Under the pieces are notes generated by a model. It saw nothing but the letters and a program-made list of their open reading frames with translations. It ran no database searches and was not told where the DNA came from. A program made the translations under genes and the position numbers. Of a stretch of DNA of 9,596 nucleotides, positions 6,885 to 9,596 are shown piece after piece (the stretch's first letter is position 1; each line of letters opens with the position of its first letter). The stretch comes from Lentzea sp. Lineage in GTDB: Bacteria; Actinomycetota; Actinomycetes; Mycobacteriales; Pseudonocardiaceae. The stretch covers positions 1-9,596 of the forward strand of contig JASLAV010000383.1 in the NCBI GenBank assembly GCA_030146905.1, written 5' to 3'.

Positions 6885-7656
6885 CGAGGTCGCCGGTCAG
6901 ATCAAGGACGGCATGACCGTCGGCATCGGCGGCTGGGGCTCGCGGCGCAAGCCGATGGCCCTGGTCAAGGCGATCCTGAGATCCGCTATCGAAGACCTCA
7001 CCGTCGTCACGTACGGCGGCCCGGACGCCGGGCTGCTGTGCGCGGCGGGCAAGGTCCGCAAGCTGGTCTACGGATTCGTCTCGCTCGACTCGATCCCGTA
7101 CGACCCGTGGTTCAAACGGGCACGCGAGACCGGTGCGATCGAGGTGCTGGAGCTCGACGAGGGCATGCTGCAGACGGGGCTGCGGGCCGCGGGGCACCGG
7201 TTGCCGTTCCTGCCGACCAGGGCCGGCCTCGGCTCCGACGTGCTGAAGTACGCGCCAGAGCTCAAGACCGTCAGATCTCCCTATGACGACGGCGAGGAGC
7301 TCGTCGCCATGCCCGCGCTCAAGCTGGACGTCGCACTGGTCCACCTCAACCGTGCGGACAAGCACGGCAACGCCCAGTACCTCGGCCCCGACCCGTACTT
7401 CGACGACCTGTTCTGCCTGGCGGCCGACCGGCGTTACGTCTCGTGCGAGCAGGTCGTGGAGACGTTCGAGGGACCGCCGCAGACGTTGCTGCTCAACCGG
7501 ATGATGGTCGACGGCGTGGTGGAGGCGCCCGGTGGCGCGGGGTTCACCAGCTGCGTCCCCGACTACGGCCGCGACGAGGCCCTGCAGCGCGAGTACGCCG
7601 ACGCGGCCGCGGATCCAGAGAAGTGGCAGGACTTCTACGAGAGGTTGCTGCGATGA
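6859..7656 (+). CDS. ipdA: IpdA, alpha subunit of the ring C-opening COCHEA-CoA hydrolase
   Basis: This 265-residue protein has the class I CoA-transferase fold. IpdA with IpdB works not as a transferase but as a hydrolase that cleaves ring C of COCHEA-CoA, the last ring of the steroid nucleus. MTVGIGGWGSRRKPMALV (19-36) and TVVTYGGPDAGLL (48-60) match Rv3551 closely. Glu101 in LDEGM is the likely counterpart of the catalytic glutamate described for IpdA (Glu105 in Rhodococcus). RMMVDGVVEAPGGAGFTSC is also conserved. The ATG at 6859 gives MRDKR, matching MPDKR in the M. tuberculosis protein. The C-terminus stops after WQDFYERLLR, about 25 residues earlier than remembered Rv3551. It overlaps echA20 by 26 nt and ipdB by 4 nt, consistent with an obligate complex made in equal amounts. 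Confidence 0.95.
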   Translation: MRDKRMTADEVAGQIKDGMTVGIGGWGSRRKPMALVKAILRSAIEDLTVVTYGGPDAGLLCAAGKVRKLVYGFVSLDSIPYDPWFKRARETGAIEVLELDEGMLQTGLRAAGHRLPFLPTRAGLGSDVLKYAPELKTVRSPYDDGEELVAMPALKLDVALVHLNRADKHGNAQYLGPDPYFDDLFCLAADRRYVSCEQVVETFEGPPQTLLLNRMMVDGVVEAPGGAGFTSCVPDYGRDEALQREYADAAADPEKWQDFYERLLR

Positions 7657-8362
7657 GCGACGTCACGAGAGCCGAGGTCTGCGTCACCGCCTGCGCCGAC
7701 CTGTTCGCGGGCGCCGGGGAGACGCTGGCCAGCCCGATGGGCCTCATCCCGTCCCTCGGCGCGAGGCTCGCCCGCCTCACCACCGAACCGGACCTGTTGC
7801 TGAGCGACGGCGAGTCGTTCCTGCTCACACCGGAGTCCACTGTGGAGGGATGGTTGCCGTACCGGAAGGTGTTCGACGTCGTCGCGCACGGCCGCCGGCA
7901 CGTCGTGATGGGCGCGAACCAGGTCGACAGGTTCGGCAACCAGAACATCTCCGCGATCGGCGACCACGCCAAGCCCACCCGCCAGCTGCTCGGGTTCCGC
8001 GGTGCGCCCGGCAACACGATCAACCACCGCACCAGCTACTGGGTGCCGCGACACAGCCCGCGCGTCCTCGTCGAGGCCGTCGACGTGGTCTCCGGAGTCG
8101 GGTACGACCGCGCCGTGGGCCCGTTCCACGACGTCCACCGCGTCGTCACGAACCTCGCCGTGCTCGGGTTCGACACCCCTGACCACTCCATGCGCATCAT
8201 CTCCGTGCACCCCGGCGTCTCGGTCGACGAGGTCCAGAGGCAGACCTCCTTCCCACTCGTGGCCACCGACGTCACCGAGACCCGGCTGCCGACGGACGAG
8301 GAGCTGGAACTGATCAGGACAAGGCTCGACCCCGACGGCAAACGGGACAAGGAAGTCCCCTC

Positions 8363-8366
<4 letters not shown>
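7653..8366 (+). CDS. ipdB: IpdB, beta subunit of the ring C-opening COCHEA-CoA hydrolase
   Basis: This 237-residue protein partners IpdA. Characteristic segments are TRAEVCVTACADLFAGAGE (5-23), GARLARLT (36-43), GRRHVVMGANQVDRFGNQNI (80-99), GFRGAPGNTINHRTSYWV (114-131) and EAVDVVSGVGYD (141-152), all close to Rv3552. GANQVDR.GNQN and GNTINH are distinctive of IpdB as opposed to ordinary CoA-transferase beta subunits, which carry a catalytic Glu. The ATG at 7653 overlaps the ipdA stop (ATGA) and has GAGG at 7641-7644, 8 nt ahead; a longer open frame upstream is a shadow within ipdA. It is slightly shorter than Rv3552, mainly because loops after SDGE and after GYD are reduced. The stop overlaps ipdC by 4 nt. 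Confidence 0.95.

Positions 8367-9596
<1,230 letters not shown>

Overview
The window comes from a high-GC Gram-positive bacterium, almost certainly an actinomycete. Gene content and protein sequence point to the Mycobacteriales/Pseudonocardiales group, and I favour Pseudonocardiales, although no rRNA or other phylogenetic marker is present. It joins two gene blocks that are each well conserved in actinobacteria. In M. tuberculosis, as I recall it, they lie far apart (Rv1220c-Rv1224 and Rv3548c-Rv3556c). All family assignments were made by reading motifs and by remembered similarity; no search was run.

Block 1 (1-3839) is an envelope-stress locus. A divergent class I O-methyltransferase (minus strand, cut by the left edge) faces sigE, an ECF sigma factor. 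sigE overlaps a zinc-binding anti-sigma factor (rseA) by 4 nt. A membrane-anchored HtrA-type serine protease and the Tat translocon subunit tatB follow on the same strand. The 198-bp region before sigE holds a strong ECF-type promoter (GGGAACA, 16 nt, CGTT) and three 7-bp direct repeats spaced exactly 11 bp, which look like an OmpR-class response-regulator site.

The middle (3840-4443) is 604 bp between two converging genes, with no convincing gene. It is packed with repeats: two copies of a 36-bp unit, a 123-bp nested inverted repeat with 18-bp perfect ends, a GAA-loop hairpin, and about five copies of a 38-bp unit.

Block 2 (4444-9596) is the steroid C/D-ring catabolic cluster. Two short-chain dehydrogenases (minus strand) diverge from echA20-ipdA-ipdB-ipdC (plus strand). 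The 3' end of fadA6 enters from the right on the minus strand and overlaps ipdC tail to tail. EchA20 opens ring D, IpdAB opens ring C, IpdC is an FMN-type oxidoreductase that prepares the substrate, and FadA6 is a thiolase acting after ring opening. Every co-directional junction in this block overlaps (4 or 26 nt), so tight translational coupling is likely. The 63-bp divergent control region carries an 18-bp palindrome, ACCAAGC-AATC-GCTTGGT, whose half-sites match the KstR2 regulator but with a wider centre.

I do not see a wholly new gene system. The least explained parts are the repeat-rich convergent intergenic region and the non-standard operator.
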